From Microthrixaceae bacterium (GTDB lineage Bacteria > Actinomycetota > Acidimicrobiia > Acidimicrobiales > Microtrichaceae): a stretch of DNA of 64,000 bases. The DNA lies in contig JAOSKI010000023.1 in assembly GCA_027493675.1 (NCBI GenBank), positions 62,001-126,000 on the forward strand, written 5' to 3'. Below are positions 1 to 8,010 of this stretch, piece after piece. Every line of letters begins with the position of its first letter. Position 1 is the stretch's first letter. Both the position numbers and the translations under genes were made by a program. Under the pieces are notes generated by a model, which had not been told where the DNA came from, did not search any database, and saw nothing but the letters and a program-made list of their open reading frames with translations.

Positions 1-398
1 TCGCCACGAGGGGACCGTGCGGCGCGCCACGACGATGCCGACCAGAGTGCCCGCCAGCACACCACCGGGAATCCCGAGACCCCCGTTCCAGATCTCGAAG
101 GCGTTGGTCCACCGCCCTCGTCGTAGAGCGTTCCCCAGTCGGTGAGCACGTGGTACAACCGGGCGCCGACCAGGCCCGCCGGCACCGCCCACACGGCGAT
201 GGTCACAATGGCGTCTTCCTCGCCACCCCAGCGGCTCCAACGTCGCTGGGCGATCATCACACTCACCAGCACCCCGAGAGCGATCATCAGGCCGTAGAGA
301 CGGAACGGACCGATCGAGTTCGACGGTGGCGCCGGTATCGCCGCCAACACGTCGCTCAACCCTGCCCGCAGATCGGTCAGGAGGCTGATGGACGTCAT
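1..398 (-). CDS. lgt: Prolipoprotein diacylglyceryl transferase, 3' part cut by window edge
   Basis: Lgt is a membrane enzyme that moves diacylglycerol from phosphatidylglycerol onto the lipobox cysteine of prolipoproteins. The reverse strand from 398 reads MTSISLLTDLRAGL and then the family signatures YGLMIALGVLVS, AGLVGARLYHVLTDW and FEIWNGGLGIPGG; the GxR..H and GGxGIPGG elements are typical of Lgt. The frame changes once near 110-118, where one base seems missing before the codons for WTNAFEIWNGG. The C-terminal half lies outside the window. Start is the ATG at 398, 78 bases downstream of the lipoprotein gene stop. A lipoprotein gene immediately upstream is a fitting neighbour. Confident in family from the motifs. 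Confidence 0.85.
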   Translation of the reverse strand, partial: MTSISLLTDLRAGLSDVLAAIPAPPSNSIGPFRLYGLMIALGVLVSVMIAQRRWSRWGGEEDAIVTIAVWAVPAGLVGARLYHVLTDWGTLYDEGGGPTPSRSGTGVSGFPVVCWRALWSASSWRAARSPRG

Positions 399-476
399 TG
401 CTTCGGCGACCTGTGGCACCCCGTCCAGGCTAGGCCGCGGACAACCCCAGGAGTCACCTCACCACCCGATGCAACC

Positions 477-1202
477 TCAGGACCCGCCGTCCTCACCGTC
501 GGAACCATCGATGACTCCCCCTTCAGTGATCGAATCGGCCTGATCGGCGTCCGCCCCTGGGAGTTGCAGTCCGTTCCATTGGAACGCGGTTGAGGGCAGG
601 CACACGTTTGCGTGCTGCAGGATCAAGCTTGCGATCGCACCGTCCTCACCGATGGGATCGAAGCCCCTCCCCCGACATCCAGGCGTTCACGAATGCGGCC
701 GGCAACTCCGTGCCTGCGAGGCCGCGGGCCATGCAAACGGCTTCCGAAGGCGCCATGTGGTCGCTCCCCAGGAGCAGGGATCCCATCATCTCAGTCGTGT
801 CCACGCAGGCGAGGAACAACTCCGCCACCGCAGCGCGTTGATCGGCGGTGAGGGCGATGTCGTTGATCCGGCACCACTCACCCCGGGGGCGTATCCGAGA
901 TCCGAGAGCTGCACTGCAAACGCGTCGACGATCGACTCTGCTGCGCACCGTGCCTCCTCGGGTCTCGGAACCCACAGATCAAGGTCCACGTCGTTGGATG
1001 AGAAGTCATAGACGAGCCCTTCGACCAGCAGCTCCGGTGGGACCTGGCCTGTCTTGGGGAATACCGGAGGTTCGGCAACGACATCCTGGGCACCCCCCAC
1101 CTCGGTCGGATCATGGAGCTCCTTGGGCACACAGGCAACTGCGAGCACCCCGACGAACAGCGCCGCGACGAACAGCACGGTCGTCGCCGACCACGCCCTC
1201 AT
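477..1202 (-). CDS. Putative lipoprotein of unknown function
   Basis: About 240 residues. The N-terminus, MRAWSATTVLFVAALFVGVL, is a hydrophobic signal followed by AVAC, so export and lipidation at that Cys are likely, although the lipobox is not perfect (A rather than L at -3). The mature part is acidic and has no domain I recognise. An ATG at 1235 in the same frame would add eleven residues; the signal peptide fits better with 1202. The frame changes twice: near 890 in a CCCCGGGG run (one G seems missing before EWCRINDIALT) and near 655. The final frame ends LPGADADQADSITEGG...GEDGGS then TGA at 477-479. It sits just upstream of lgt, which would process it. Confidence 0.6.
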
Positions 1203-1301
1203 GCCCGCGCCCCGCATCCACAGCACCATCCTCACAACGCTACAGACCGGCCGGCGCCCAATGCGATCAGGTGAGCCCCGCCGATCAGCCCGGAACCCAC
1301 C

Positions 1302-1736
1302 CTACCGACGGGCCCCATCCGGGTGAACGGCGTCCAGGAAGCCCCGCCAGACGTGGGGATCACGGCCATCCAGGGCACCGAGCGCGCCGCGCATCGCGAC
1401 GGACGCCATCGTCCTCCGGTGTGTCTCATCGGTCGGAAGGACGACAACCGTGGTCATACCCCGCCTGGATCCGCTCAGCCGCTGCACGATGGACGCCGTG
1501 AGACCCCAGCAAACGACCACATCGGCCCAACGTTGCTCCCGACGCAGTTGGGCTGTCGCCGCAAGCGAACGGGCCGCCGGCGACAGCACCGGAACGACGC
1601 TGTCCAGGCCCCCACGTCGTCCAGGACCGAGCGCGACGGTTCGCATCCGCACCCCCAGCACGGCGAGCCCACGGTGCAACTCGAGCGTCTCGGTAGCGGC
1701 GTCGGAGAGGTCAGTGTCGCCCAGCACGAACAGCAC
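1302..1736 (-). CDS. Hypothetical protein, glycosyltransferase-like N-terminal fold
   Basis: A 144-residue reading frame opening with a GTG at 1736 (VLFVLGDTDLSDAATETLEL). The alternation of hydrophobic strands and helices (VLFVLGD, LAVLGVRMRTVALGP, WADVVVCWG, TTVVVLP) resembles the N-terminal Rossmann half of GT4 glycosyltransferases, but there is no C-terminal nucleotide-sugar domain and no catalytic motif. It could be a truncated transferase or an unrelated small Rossmann protein. The coding frame may begin further upstream, and a one-base change near 1310 would lengthen the C-terminus. No function can be assigned. Confidence 0.4.
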   Translation of the reverse strand: MLFVLGDTDLSDAATETLELHRGLAVLGVRMRTVALGPGRRGGLDSVVPVLSPAARSLAATAQLRREQRWADVVVCWGLTASIVQRLSGSRRGMTTVVVLPTDETHRRTMASVAMRGALGALDGRDPHVWRGFLDAVHPDGARR

Positions 1737-1834
1737 CCTCGACGCAGCCCTCAGTTCGGTGACACGGCTGGCCCGCGATGGGGTCGCTCCGCAGGCTCCC
1801 GCTCACCTTCAGACGCTCCTCAAGTCGGGAGCGC

Positions 1835-2317
1835 TCAGCTCAGGCGTGCCTCAACCTCGCCCAGAGCGTCGTCCTCCGGCACGTCGAGGGCGAAGCTGAG
1901 CTCGGACACCAACACGGACCTCGCCTTGACGAACATCGACTTCTCGCCTGCTGAAAGACCCTTCGACTGGTCCCGCAGTGAGAGGTTCCGAACCACCTCG
2001 GCCACCTGGTAGACGTCGCCCGACTTCAGCTTCTCCTGATGGTTCTTGAAGCGCCTGGACCAGTTGGAGGGGTTCGCGGATGTCGCAGCTTGGCAAGCAA
2101 CTCGAAGAGATCCTCCACCTCGTCCTTGCCGATCGGTGGGCGCATCCCCACATCGTCGGCCCTGGTCACAGGCACCGACAGCGTGAGCTCACCGTGGGCC
2201 ATCTCAAGCACCAGATACTCGTTCTTCTCGCCATTGACCTCGCGCTTCTCGCGCCGAACGATGATGGCGGCTCCATGGTGCGGGTAGACCACCCCGGTCA
2301 CCGACGTCGTAGGCCAC
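1835..2317 (-). CDS. carD: CarD family RNA polymerase-binding transcription regulator
   Basis: CarD binds the RNA polymerase beta subunit and stabilises open complexes at rRNA and other promoters; it is essential in mycobacteria. The start is the GTG at 2317 giving [17 protein letters not shown], preceded by a GAGGAG ribosome binding site. One extra G in the GGGG at about 2287-2290 breaks the frame directly after DVGDR. The CarD/TRCF-type RNAP-interaction domain follows ([29 protein letters not shown]), then a second break near 2080, and the helical DNA-binding part [54 protein letters not shown]. Length about 160 residues, as usual for the family. Confidence 0.9.
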
Positions 2318-2429
2318 TTGGGCTCCTCACTGATCTCGCGTCCGCCGGCGTGTGAGGACGCATCTGGCGTCCCACGGACCGATCCACGTTAGCAGATCGG
2401 GAGGCCTCCCCGGAAGGCGGCTACGCGGA

Positions 2430-5217
2430 CTACGAGCAACCGCTGGTCGTGCCGCACTCGTTGCACACGTAGCAGGAACCGGCACGGGTCATTGAGACCC
2501 CACACGACATGCACAAGGGCGCATCCGATGCCGACATCGCAGGCTTGGTCGCCCTTGCGCCGATCACCGGTGTGGGTGGGTCCGGATCCACGTCATGGCC
2601 CTGTTGGTTCGCAACGGTCGCCTCCTCGACACCAGGGAGGGACGGCTGCATGCGTTCCGAGTTCCGCGAGCACTCCAAGCGCCTCGCGAACCTCACGAGG
2701 CAGGTAGTCGACCGCGAGGCGTCGGAACAGGTAGTCGATGAGGCTGTTGGCGATGCGGACCTCGGGGTCGTCGGTCATGCCGGCAGGCTCGAAGCGCATC
2801 CCCACGAACGCACCAACGAACGACTCCAACGGCACCCCGTACTTGCAGGCCGTGGCTGACCGAGATGGCGAAGGCATCCATGATGCCCGCGAGCGTCGAG
2901 CCCTGCTTCGACACCCGGATGAACAACTCACCCGGGCGACCATCCACGTACTCACCCCACGGTGACGAAGCCCTTGCAGTCCGCCACCCGGAACTCGAAG
3001 GTCCGCGACGGCCGCGACCTCGGTAGGCGCTCGCGCACAGGGCCGACCGGCCCGACCACTTCGGACACCGCGCTCGCCACTGCGGTGGACACCGATTGAG
3101 CCTGCTTGTCACCACCGACGCCGGCGCCCAGGTTGAGGGTTGGGAGACCTTGCAGTTGTCGCGGTACAACGCGACGCACTTGAGCCCGCCCCGCCAGGCA
3201 TCTATCAGGAGGCGCTCGATCTCCTCTGCGCTGGTCGCCTCAGGCAGGTTCACCGTCTTGGACATCGCACCCGAGAAGAAAGGCTGGATCGCGACCATCA
3301 TCGCGAGGTGGCCGGTGTAGGTGATGACGGTCCCCGACTCCAGGTCGTCACCGAAGGCACACGCGAACACCGGAAGGTGAGCGGCAGCCAAGTGGGGGCG
3401 CCCAGCGCACTGTGATGCTCAGCGATGTGGGCGACCATCTCGGCGATCTGGGATTCGCCGTAGCCGAGCCTGCGCAAGGCCCGCGGGACGGTCTGGTTCA
3501 CGATCTCGAGAGTCCCTCCACCGACCAGCTTCTTGTGCTTCACGAGCGCCAGCTCAGGTTCGATCCCGGTGGTGTCCGCACCCATCATGAACGAGATCGT
3601 GCCAGTGGGTGCGGCGACGGTCAGCTCGGCGTTGCGCGCGCCGTGAAGCGCTATGCGCTCGTTGGCCAGTTCCCACAGCGCCACCAGCCACTGGTTCAGT
3701 TCGCTCTGGTGTTCGACCGCGTCGACAGCCCGTGCTGCATCCAGGTGCTTCGCGTACACCCGTTGCCAACCGTGCGCATCGCCCTCATAGAGGGGCGCCG
3801 GTGCGATCTCCTCGGCCATCTCGGTGGAACGCACCGCTGCTGCACCGGTCAGGATGCCCGTGATGGCGGCAGCCCATGCGCGACCGTCTTCGGAGTCATA
3901 GGCCAAACCCTGTGCCATGAGTGCGGCTCCCAGGTTCGTGTACCCCAGTCCGATGTCTCGCGCTGTATGGGACTGCCGGGCGATCTCCTCGGTGGGATAG
4001 TCCGAGCCACCAACCAGGATGTCCTGCGCTGTGACCAGCACCCGACAGGAGTGCACGAACCCCTCGACGTCGAAGGTGCCACCTTCATCCAGATACGACA
4101 ACAGGTTGATCGACGCCAGGTTGCAGGCGCTGTTGTTGAGCCGTAGGTGCTCCGAACAGGGGTTGCTGGCCTCGATGCGCCCCGCGTTGGGGGTCGTGTT
4201 CCAGTCGTTGATGGTGGTGTCGAACTGCACACCCGGATCCGCGCACTCCCAGGACGCCGCTGCGATCTGGCGCAGCACCGAACGCGCCGACACCGTGCGG
4301 ACCACCCTCTCCGTCGGTCCGCGCGGTCAGCTGCCACTCGCCGTCGGCGATCACCGCTTCCATGAAGTCGTCGGTGAGCCGCACCGAGTTGTTCGCGTTC
4401 TGGTACTGCACGGAGAACGAATCCCTGCCGTCGAGATCCATGTCGAAGCCTGCTTCGGCGAGCACGTGGGCCTTTCGCTCCTCGATCGCCTTGCACCAGA
4501 TGAACTCCTCGACATCTGGGTGATCGACGTCGAGGATCACCATCTTCGCCGCCCGCCTCGTGGTACCACCCGACTTGATGGTGCCTGCGGATGCGTCTGC
4601 ACCCCTCATGAAGCTCACAGGACCGGACGGCACTCCCCGTTGCCCAGCTGCTCGGCGGTCGAGCGGATCCGCGACAGGTTGGTACCCGCTCCTGAGCCAC
4701 CCTTGAAGATCACGCCCTCCTCGGTGTACCAGTTCAGGATCGAGGTGAGCTCGTCGTCGACCTCGAGGATGAAGCACGCCGCCGCCTGCTGGGCGACCCC
4801 GGGAACGCCGATGTTGAACCAGACCGGCGAGTTGAACGAGGCCCGCTGGTTGACCAACAGGTAGCGCAGCTCCTCGGCGAAGGTCTCCGCCTCGTCGCCG
4901 TCGGCGAAATGCCCGTCCCCTGCACCCCATTCGGTGATCGTGTCGACCACGCGGTCGATCACCTGCTTCAGCGACCGCTCGCGGCGCTCGGTGCCCAGCG
5001 GTCCCCGGAAGTACTTCTGGGTCACGATGTTGGAAGCGGTGGCGGACCACGACACCGGGAACTCAACGTCGGTCTGCTCGAAGGCCACGGATCCGTCCCT
5101 GTGGTCGACCAACCGCGCGTCGAGCAGCCCCCACTCGATCTCGTCGTAGCAGGACCTGCCGGCAGAGGTGAAGTGCCGCCCGAGGGCTGCCACGCGCGTG
5201 GAATCGAGGGTGCTCAT
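2430..5217 (-). CDS. nrdJ: Vitamin B12-dependent (class II) ribonucleoside-diphosphate reductase
   Basis: Reduces ribonucleotides to deoxyribonucleotides using adenosylcobalamin instead of a protein radical subunit. The ATG at 5217 (MSTLDSTRVAALGRHF) has GGAGATCC upstream. Visible family blocks in order: SWSATASNIVTQKYFRGPLG, NQRASFNSPVWFNIG, FKGGSGAGTNLSRIRS, GGTTRRAAKMVILDVDHPD, the catalytic loop NPCSEHLRLNNSACNLASIN (N-x-C-x-E), TGTISFMMGADTTGIEPE, and a C-terminal CMSCG...CYVCNECG cysteine-rich tail that recycles the active-site disulfide. About 929 residues, normal for NrdJ. The frame changes at least six times (near 4618, 4300, 3395, 3130, 2957, 2850 and 2640); no residue block is missing, so this reads as sequencing error and not decay. 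Confidence 0.92.
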
Positions 5218-5228
5218 CTTGAGGATCT

Positions 5229-5400
5229 CCTTGCAAGGGCGGGGAACACATGGGGTGGACCGACGGCAGACGCAGACGACCGGGCGGGAGCCGATTTCTC
5301 GGGCGGCGGGATACCCGACTCCCAGGTGGCACTCGTCCCGACGACCGGGACCCGCGCCCACCACCGTTCCGACCGCCTGCGTCACACCATCGCGGAGAGA
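5229..5400 (-). promoter_or_regulatory. Candidate cobalamin riboswitch in the nrdJ leader
   Basis: The leader upstream of nrdJ, read on the minus strand, contains GCGGGTCCCG, a GTCCCG-GTCGT-CGGGAC hairpin, GAGTGCCACC, and then GAGTCGGGTATCCCGCC. The last element resembles the B12 box AGYCMGGAGACCTGCC; where it differs, the stem CAGG/CCTG has become CGGG/CCCG, which preserves pairing. This is pattern recognition only; I could not fold the full aptamer by eye, and the peripheral stems are unclear. Confidence 0.35.
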
Positions 5401-5440
5401 CGCTAGAGAACCAGTCCTGTGGGACGAAAGGGGAGAGGGC

Positions 5441-5675
5441 TGTGGATTGCTGTGCACAACTGGGTATGAAACGGGTTCTGCTGCCACTAGAACGCCACTG
5501 TACGCACGCCGCCGACAGCGGTGGGTGTGCCCAAGGTCACAGCTTGCCGCCATGCGCCATGCCGCGTCGGCCAATTTCGACACGTGCCGGCGACCGATCG
5601 CCACAAGAGGCCTGTCCACACAAGGCTCCAAAGCCTGTGGAACAGATTTTCCTGATATTTTTTCTTCGGCATGCG
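5441..5675. promoter_or_regulatory. Divergent regulatory region with DnaA-box-like sites and an AT-rich stretch
   Basis: The 509 bases between nrdJ and the RibD-like gene hold no gene. Four sites resemble the DnaA box (actinobacterial TTGTCCACA): CAATCCACA (5441-5449, minus), TTGTGCACA (5451-5459, minus), CTGTCCACA (5612-5620, plus) and TGTTCCACA (5636-5644, minus). The last two lie in an inverted repeat (TCCACACAAGGCT / AAGCCTGTGGA). Directly after them comes an AT-rich run, GATTTTCCTGATATTTTTTC (5645-5664), which stands out in a roughly 70 percent GC context. These may serve nrdJ regulation; DnaA control of a nrd operon is known in E. coli. Confidence 0.4.
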
Positions 5676-5726
5676 CCGTCTCATTGCCTCCGGACCGTCT
5701 TTGGGGGAATTGATGCAATCGCGGAA

Positions 5727-6422
5727 ATGCTCTCCGCCCACGACATCGATCCACCTGACAGCCGGCCTTGGGTGTCCTCCGACATGGTGATGAGCCTCGA
5801 TGGTGCGTACTCGAGGAACGGAACGTCCGCGGCACTCTCCTCGGATGCCGATCATGCGCTGTTCATCGCCCACCGCAGTACTGCGGATGCAATCCTCGTC
5901 GGCGCATCGACCGTGCGCGCGGAGGGCTACCGGCGGCCCACGGTGTCCGCGGAGGCTGCTGAGGTACGTCGCAGGCGCTCGCAGAGCGCCGTTCCGATGT
6001 TGGTGGTCGTCTCCTCCAGCCTCGACCTCGGTAGGGGAACTCCCCTTCTCCGTGGGGGCCCGCCGGCACCGGTCATCGCCCACCCGACCCGCTCGGACAC
6101 CTCCCGTCGCACCCGAGGGAGTGGAGTTGATCCAAGCCGGTGAGGTCACCGTCGACCTCGAGGAGCTGTTGTCGAAGCTCTTCCTGCGGGGGTGCGCCGG
6201 GTCGCATGCGAAGGAGGGCCTGGCCTGCTCGGCCAACTCGCACAACGCGACCTCATCGACGAGTACCTGGTCACGATCTCCCCACAGCTCGTCGGCGGCG
6301 CAACGGTCGGACTCCTGGGTGGCGCTCACCTCGAAGGCCTGTCGTTCGCGTTGCACCAGGTGCTGCGCGAAGGAGATCACCTGATGTGCTCCTACAGGCG
6401 CGAGCGGGGATCCGCGACCTGA
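5727..6422 (+). CDS. RibD C-terminal domain (pyrimidine reductase / DHFR-like) protein
   Basis: A member of the RibD reductase domain family, which includes the 5-amino-6-(5-phosphoribosylamino)uracil reductase of riboflavin synthesis. Motifs: SSDMVMSLDGAYSRNG near residue 17, then DHALFIAHRSTADAILVGAS (the usual xxLRAxADAVLVGxxTxxxE pattern) and ATVRAEGYRRP. After two frame changes (near 6080 and 6205) the C-terminus reads ACEGGPGLLGQL, the EGGPxL NADPH-binding motif, then DLIDEYLVTISPQLVGGA. About 230 residues, so there is no deaminase domain. The start at 5727 is the first in-frame ATG before the domain and its ribosome binding site is weak. Exact substrate is unproven. Confidence 0.8.
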
Positions 6423-6430
6423 GGAGGCGA

Positions 6431-6878
6431 TCATGGGCCAACGAGCGGTAGCGCAAGCACCTGGCCGACCTCGACGGACGGCTCTCCACCATTGAGCACC
6501 CGGATCGCCTCGACCACCTGGGCCTGATCGGCATCCGGGGCGTAGTCGACCGCCACGGAACGCAACGTGTCCCCCGGACCGACGACCACGTGGTCACCCG
6601 ATCGCAAAGGCGATTCCTCGGCGCTGCCCGACACGCCGGAGGCGGGTGATCATCGGCCCGCAGCACCCCGTTGACCAGCGCGAGACATGCACCCACGAGT
6701 ACCACTGCGATCAGCGAGGCCAACGGCCGTGCCCCGACGATCCGGCGCTCCGCCGACGCCGATCCACCGGATGCTCCATGCGCTCGACTTCAGGACCCGG
6801 GAGATCGACGACGCTCACCCTTGAGCGTGAGGCGACATCGCCGGCCGACTGCGTTCCGAATTCGACTACTGCGGCCAT
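6431..6878 (-). CDS. LysM-domain membrane protein, probable SOS-induced cell division inhibitor
   Basis: About 149 residues: ATG at 6878 with GGAGAC upstream, a charged cytoplasmic head (MAAVVEFGTQSAGDVASRSR), one membrane helix (LASLIAVVLVGACLALVNGV), then a LysM domain (GDHVVVGPGDTLRSVAVDYA ... VVEAIRVLNGG...VGQVLALP) that would bind peptidoglycan outside the cell. Helix plus LysM, divergent from lexA, matches the arrangement of YneA in Bacillus and Rv2719c/ChiZ in Mycobacterium, which delay division during SOS. LexA boxes lie 57-172 bases upstream. The frame changes near 6745 and 6640. Function is inferred from architecture and context. Confidence 0.75.
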
Positions 6879-6934
6879 GTATCCAGTCTCCGTTGGGGGT
6901 GTGACATTGCTTCGGGGAGCATCGGTGGGTGACA

Positions 6935-6948
6935 CGAACACCCGTTCG
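6935..6948. promoter_or_regulatory. LexA (SOS) box 1
   Basis: CGAACACCCGTTCG, a perfect CGAAC-N4-GTTCG palindrome 57 bases upstream of the LysM gene start; probably the main operator of that gene. Confidence 0.88.
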
Positions 6949-6961
6949 CCCCATAGTGCAC

Positions 6962-6975
6962 AGAACGCCTGTTCG
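6962..6975. promoter_or_regulatory. LexA-box-like site 2
   Basis: AGAACGCCTGTTCG, one mismatch from CGAAC-N4-GTTCG. It forms the left arm of an inverted repeat with the site at 6992-7005. Confidence 0.6.
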
Positions 6976-6991
6976 ACGTCAAGGGAATTAT

Positions 6992-7005
6992 CGAACAGGC
7001 GTTCC
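6992..7005. promoter_or_regulatory. LexA-box-like site 3
   Basis: CGAACAGGCGTTCC, one mismatch from consensus. It is the reverse complement of the 6962-6975 site apart from the outermost bases, so the two boxes face each other 16 bases apart. Confidence 0.6.
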
Positions 7006-7036
7006 ACCACTTCCGCCACCTCACGTGCTACGGTCC

Positions 7037-7050
7037 CAAACAGGTGTTCG
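7037..7050. promoter_or_regulatory. LexA-box-like site 4, nearest lexA
   Basis: CAAACAGGTGTTCG, one mismatch from CGAAC-N4-GTTCG, 98 bases before the lexA start. Its position suits autorepression of lexA. Confidence 0.6.
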
Positions 7051-7065
7051 ACAGCACCTCGCGAG

Positions 7066-7095
7066 GCCCCGAACCACTGGGCCCCGAACCACTGG
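7066..7095 (+). repeat. Two tandem copies of a 15-base unit in the lexA leader
   Basis: GCCCCGAACCACTGG occurs twice head to tail, with no spacer, in the 5' untranslated region of lexA between LexA-like site 4 and the start codon. It may be a recent slippage duplication. Confidence 0.8.
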
Positions 7096-7148
7096 GCGCC
7101 ACACACCGGACCCCCACAGCGCCGGTGCGACACAGGAGAGTCACCCAC

Positions 7149-7859
7149 ATGACGACAGTCAGCAATCCAGGCAGGGACACCGGGGACGACGCGGTCACCG
7201 GGGAGCGCAGCATCACCGACGGCTCCGGACGCCGACCGCAGCCTCACCCAACGCCAGCGCGAGGTCCTTGAATGCGTCGACGAGAGCATCCGCAACCGCG
7301 GCTACCCCCGTCGGTCCGTGAGATCGGCGAACGTGTAGGCCTCGCTTCGCCCTCGACCGTGCACAGCCACCTGCGGACTCTCCAGAAGCTCGGCTGCCTG
7401 CGGCGCGACCCGACCAAGCCACGCGCCATCGAGGTGACAGCGGATCTCGGCAGTGGGGCGCACGCCGAGAGGCGGCCGGCCCGCCACGTGCCCCTCGTGG
7501 GTGACGTGGCGGCCGGCACGGGCGTCTTCGCCGACGAACAGGTCGAGGAACTGGTCCCCCTGCCGGCGGACTTCACCGGTGACGGTGAGCTCTTCATGCT
7601 TCGCGTGCGAGGGGAATCCATGATCGATGCGGGGATACTCGACGGTGACTTCGTCGTGGCCCGAGTCCAGGACGTCGTGCGCAACGGCGACACGGTCGTG
7701 GCGGGGATCCCCGGCGAGGAGGCGACGGTCAAGATCTACCGGCGCGACGGCCGCGAAGTCGTCCTCGAACCCGCGAACGAAGCGTTCCAGCCGATGCGCT
7801 TCGACAACGGAGAGGTACAGGTGTTCGGCAAGGTCGTCACCGTGCTGCGCAAGCTCTGA
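7149..7859 (+). CDS. lexA: LexA SOS repressor
   Basis: Transcriptional repressor that self-cleaves when bound to RecA filaments. The ATG at 7149 follows GGAGAG. The N-terminus carries an unusual acidic extension ([20 protein letters not shown]) before the winged-helix domain ([40 protein letters not shown]). The frame changes near 7240 and in a CCCCC run near 7308, where one C seems missing before the PSVREIG codons. The C-terminal protease has the Ala-Gly cleavage site ([11 protein letters not shown]), the catalytic Ser in [12 protein letters not shown] and the Lys in [10 protein letters not shown]. About 237 residues, near normal for actinobacterial LexA. Divergent from the LysM gene, with four LexA-like sites between them. 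Confidence 0.92.
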
Positions 7860-7898
7860 CCTACCCCGTACCACCTGCGAACCACCTGCGAACCACCT

Positions 7899-7952
7899 GC
7901 GAACTGAAGGCTCTCCAGCCACCGGATAGGTGGCTGAGAGCCTTCAGTTCGC
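7899..7952. terminator. Long palindrome A, bidirectional terminator-like, member of a dispersed family
   Basis: Left arm GCGAACTGAAGGCTCTC plus AGCCACC (7899-7923, one bulged C at 7916), loop GGATA, right arm GGTGGCT plus GAGAGCCTTCAGTTCGC (7929-7952). Lies between the convergent lexA and dapD. The arms reappear at 38.9 kb and 60.0 kb. No U-run follows. Confidence 0.75.
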
Positions 7953-8005
7953 TTGGAGGGCGCCTTCCAGTTCGCTTGGGAGGGCGCCTTCAGTTCGCTT
8001 GGGGC
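7941..8005. repeat. Threefold tandem repeat of the palindrome A right arm; a second short tandem repeat on its left
   Basis: CCTTCAGTTCGCTTGGAGGG and two near copies (one with CCTTCCAGTTCGCTTGGGAG) follow each other every 22-23 bases. On the left side of the palindrome, ACCACCTGCGA is repeated three times (7870-7902). Both sides thus look expanded from the ends of the palindrome. Confidence 0.75.
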
Positions 8006-8010
8006 GGGGC

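Noticed and set aside
5441-5675. Chromosomal replication origin
   Set aside because: dnaA, dnaN, rpmH or parAB are not nearby, and four imperfect boxes are too few; kept only as a regulatory candidate.
5250-5720. Plus-strand coding upstream of the RibD-like domain
   Set aside because: The extra N-terminal 150 residues show no family similarity, cross the nrdJ leader, and the RibD domain starts only after 5760.
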